Assembly (NCBI GenBank): GCA_024699575.1
Contig: JAILPF010000132.1
Coordinates: 1-7,011 of the forward strand
Direction of reading: 5' to 3'
DNA from: Acetatifactor sp.
GTDB taxonomy: Bacteria; Bacillota; Clostridia; Lachnospirales; Lachnospiraceae
DNA length: 7,011 nt
A model generated the notes under the pieces. That model was given only the letters and a program-made list of their open reading frames with translations. It did not search any database and was not told where the DNA came from. Position numbers and translations under genes: made by a program. Shown here piece by piece: positions 6,385 through 7,011 of this stretch (position 1 is the stretch's first letter; the number at the start of each line of letters is the position of its first letter).

Positions 6385-7011
6385 AAAAAAGAGCAGTTAT
6401 TTTGCAGTACATTTTATTGGTATGTCTCGTAGCAGCTTCTGTCTGTGCCATCGGACCGCTTAAGAAATCTCTGGCGCAAAAGGCGGACAGAGAGTTGCTT
6501 GCAGCATCTAAGGTGATTTTATATGACGGTACGCTTTCCTTAAAGGATGCGACGGAAGAGGACATCAAGAACACTGCGGAGAACAACAGAGATTTTACAT
6601 TGATGCATTGTACGGATACGGAAGTTCTGGTCAATGGGCAGGAGTGCTATGTATATGACACAAATGTTAATCATACAAGAAGCTGGGTCAGTAGCTATTA
6701 TCCTCCACAATCCAGAACGCCTATAGCCTACTTTGATTTTGAGGGAACGGTAGAGGTGCAGGTAAAGGTCCCGAACATTGAATTGGAAAGTGTAAAGGTA
6801 AGCCCGCTTTCCTATGAAATCGAGCCGACAATCGATGCGGAGAATCATACCGTGACCTTCCGGGTGGATACTCCGGATACTTACACGGTACAATTCAATG
6901 ATGCACCGGAGCGTGCGGTACATATTTTTGCCTATGCCATCGAGAAGGAAGAGGAGATTCCGGATGCAGATGATCCCAATGTAATCTATATCGGACCGGG
7001 TGAGTGGGACA
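6381..7011 (+). CDS. Exported protein with N-terminal part of a beta-helix glycosidase, GH49/GH28-like (3' end cut by window)
   Basis: An open frame of 210 codons from a GTG start runs off the right edge without a stop. Residues 1-5 are basic (MKKRA) and 6-25 hydrophobic, a signal peptide or membrane anchor; cleavage after VCA (21-23) is possible, and Cys22 is a poor lipobox fit. Residues about 85-185 look like the beta-sandwich domain before the catalytic beta-helix in GH49 dextranase-like and some GH28-like enzymes: PIAYFDFEGTVEVQV (114-128), then SPLSYEIEPTID and HTVTFRVDTPDTYTVQFN (156-173), then HIFAYAIEKEEE. DDPNVIYIGPGEWD (197-210) matches the segment that normally opens the helix just before its first coil. 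The catalytic part is off the window, so activity and family cannot be fixed. Being coupled to pgmB behind a GH65 locus, it may release alpha-linked oligosaccharides outside the cell, for example from dextran-like or mixed alpha-glucans. That role is inferred from context; a pectin- or rhamnan-directed enzyme is the main alternative. Confidence 0.75.
   Translation, partial: MKKRAVILQYILLVCLVAASVCAIGPLKKSLAQKADRELLAASKVILYDGTLSLKDATEEDIKNTAENNRDFTLMHCTDTEVLVNGQECYVYDTNVNHTRSWVSSYYPPQSRTPIAYFDFEGTVEVQVKVPNIELESVKVSPLSYEIEPTIDAENHTVTFRVDTPDTYTVQFNDAPERAVHIFAYAIEKEEEIPDADDPNVIYIGPGEWD

Noticed and set aside
6438..6452. Possible lipoprotein signal (Cys22) in the exported protein
   Set aside because: The residues before the cysteine are A-S-V, not the usual L-A/S-G/A pattern, so lipidation is not supported over ordinary signal peptidase cleavage or a membrane anchor.
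6248..6923. Two overlapping minus-strand open frames (6248-6634 and 6540-6923)
   Set aside because: They lie opposite pgmB and the GTG-started exported gene, both of which have good ribosome binding sites and family motifs. The minus-strand products show no recognisable features.

Overview
The window reads as a carbohydrate-utilisation locus of a low-to-mid GC Firmicute, most likely a Lachnospiraceae-type Clostridium. The reasons are strong AAAGGAGG-type ribosome binding sites, tight gene packing, a MalG-type ABC permease end, a LacI/GalR-type repressor, and GH65 phosphorylases paired with a beta-phosphoglucomutase. The species cannot be named from the sequence alone.

Layout. The left edge (1-140, +) holds the last 45 codons of a sugar ABC transporter permease. 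After 38 bases come two tandem, non-identical GH65 phosphorylase genes (179-2452 and about 2467-4650, +), only 14 bases apart. A LacI-family regulator (5647-4637, -) converges on them. Its stop codon and that of the second GH65 gene overlap by 14 bases, and a hairpin covers both stops. An 86-base divergent intergenic region (5648-5733) carries a near-perfect palindrome, the likely operator, and overlapping weak -10 elements. Rightward from it run beta-phosphoglucomutase (pgmB, 5734-6384) and, overlapping it by 4 bases, a GTG-started exported protein (6381 to the edge) that resembles the N-terminal part of right-handed beta-helix glycosidases (GH49/GH28-like).

How the genes fit together (inference). 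The exported beta-helix enzyme would cut a polysaccharide outside the cell and the ABC transporter would import the resulting alpha-glucosides. The two GH65 enzymes would split them with phosphate into beta-glucose 1-phosphate plus the acceptor sugar, and PgmB would convert beta-glucose 1-phosphate to glucose 6-phosphate for glycolysis. The LacI protein would sense an intermediate and control at least the pgmB side and itself. Both GH65 proteins keep the catalytic and phosphate-site motifs but have very different acceptor-loop sequences, so they probably act on two different disaccharides. Their exact substrates, and that of the beta-helix enzyme, are the open questions. There are no tRNA or rRNA genes, insertion sequences or CRISPR arrays, and no gene-free stretch over 300 bases.
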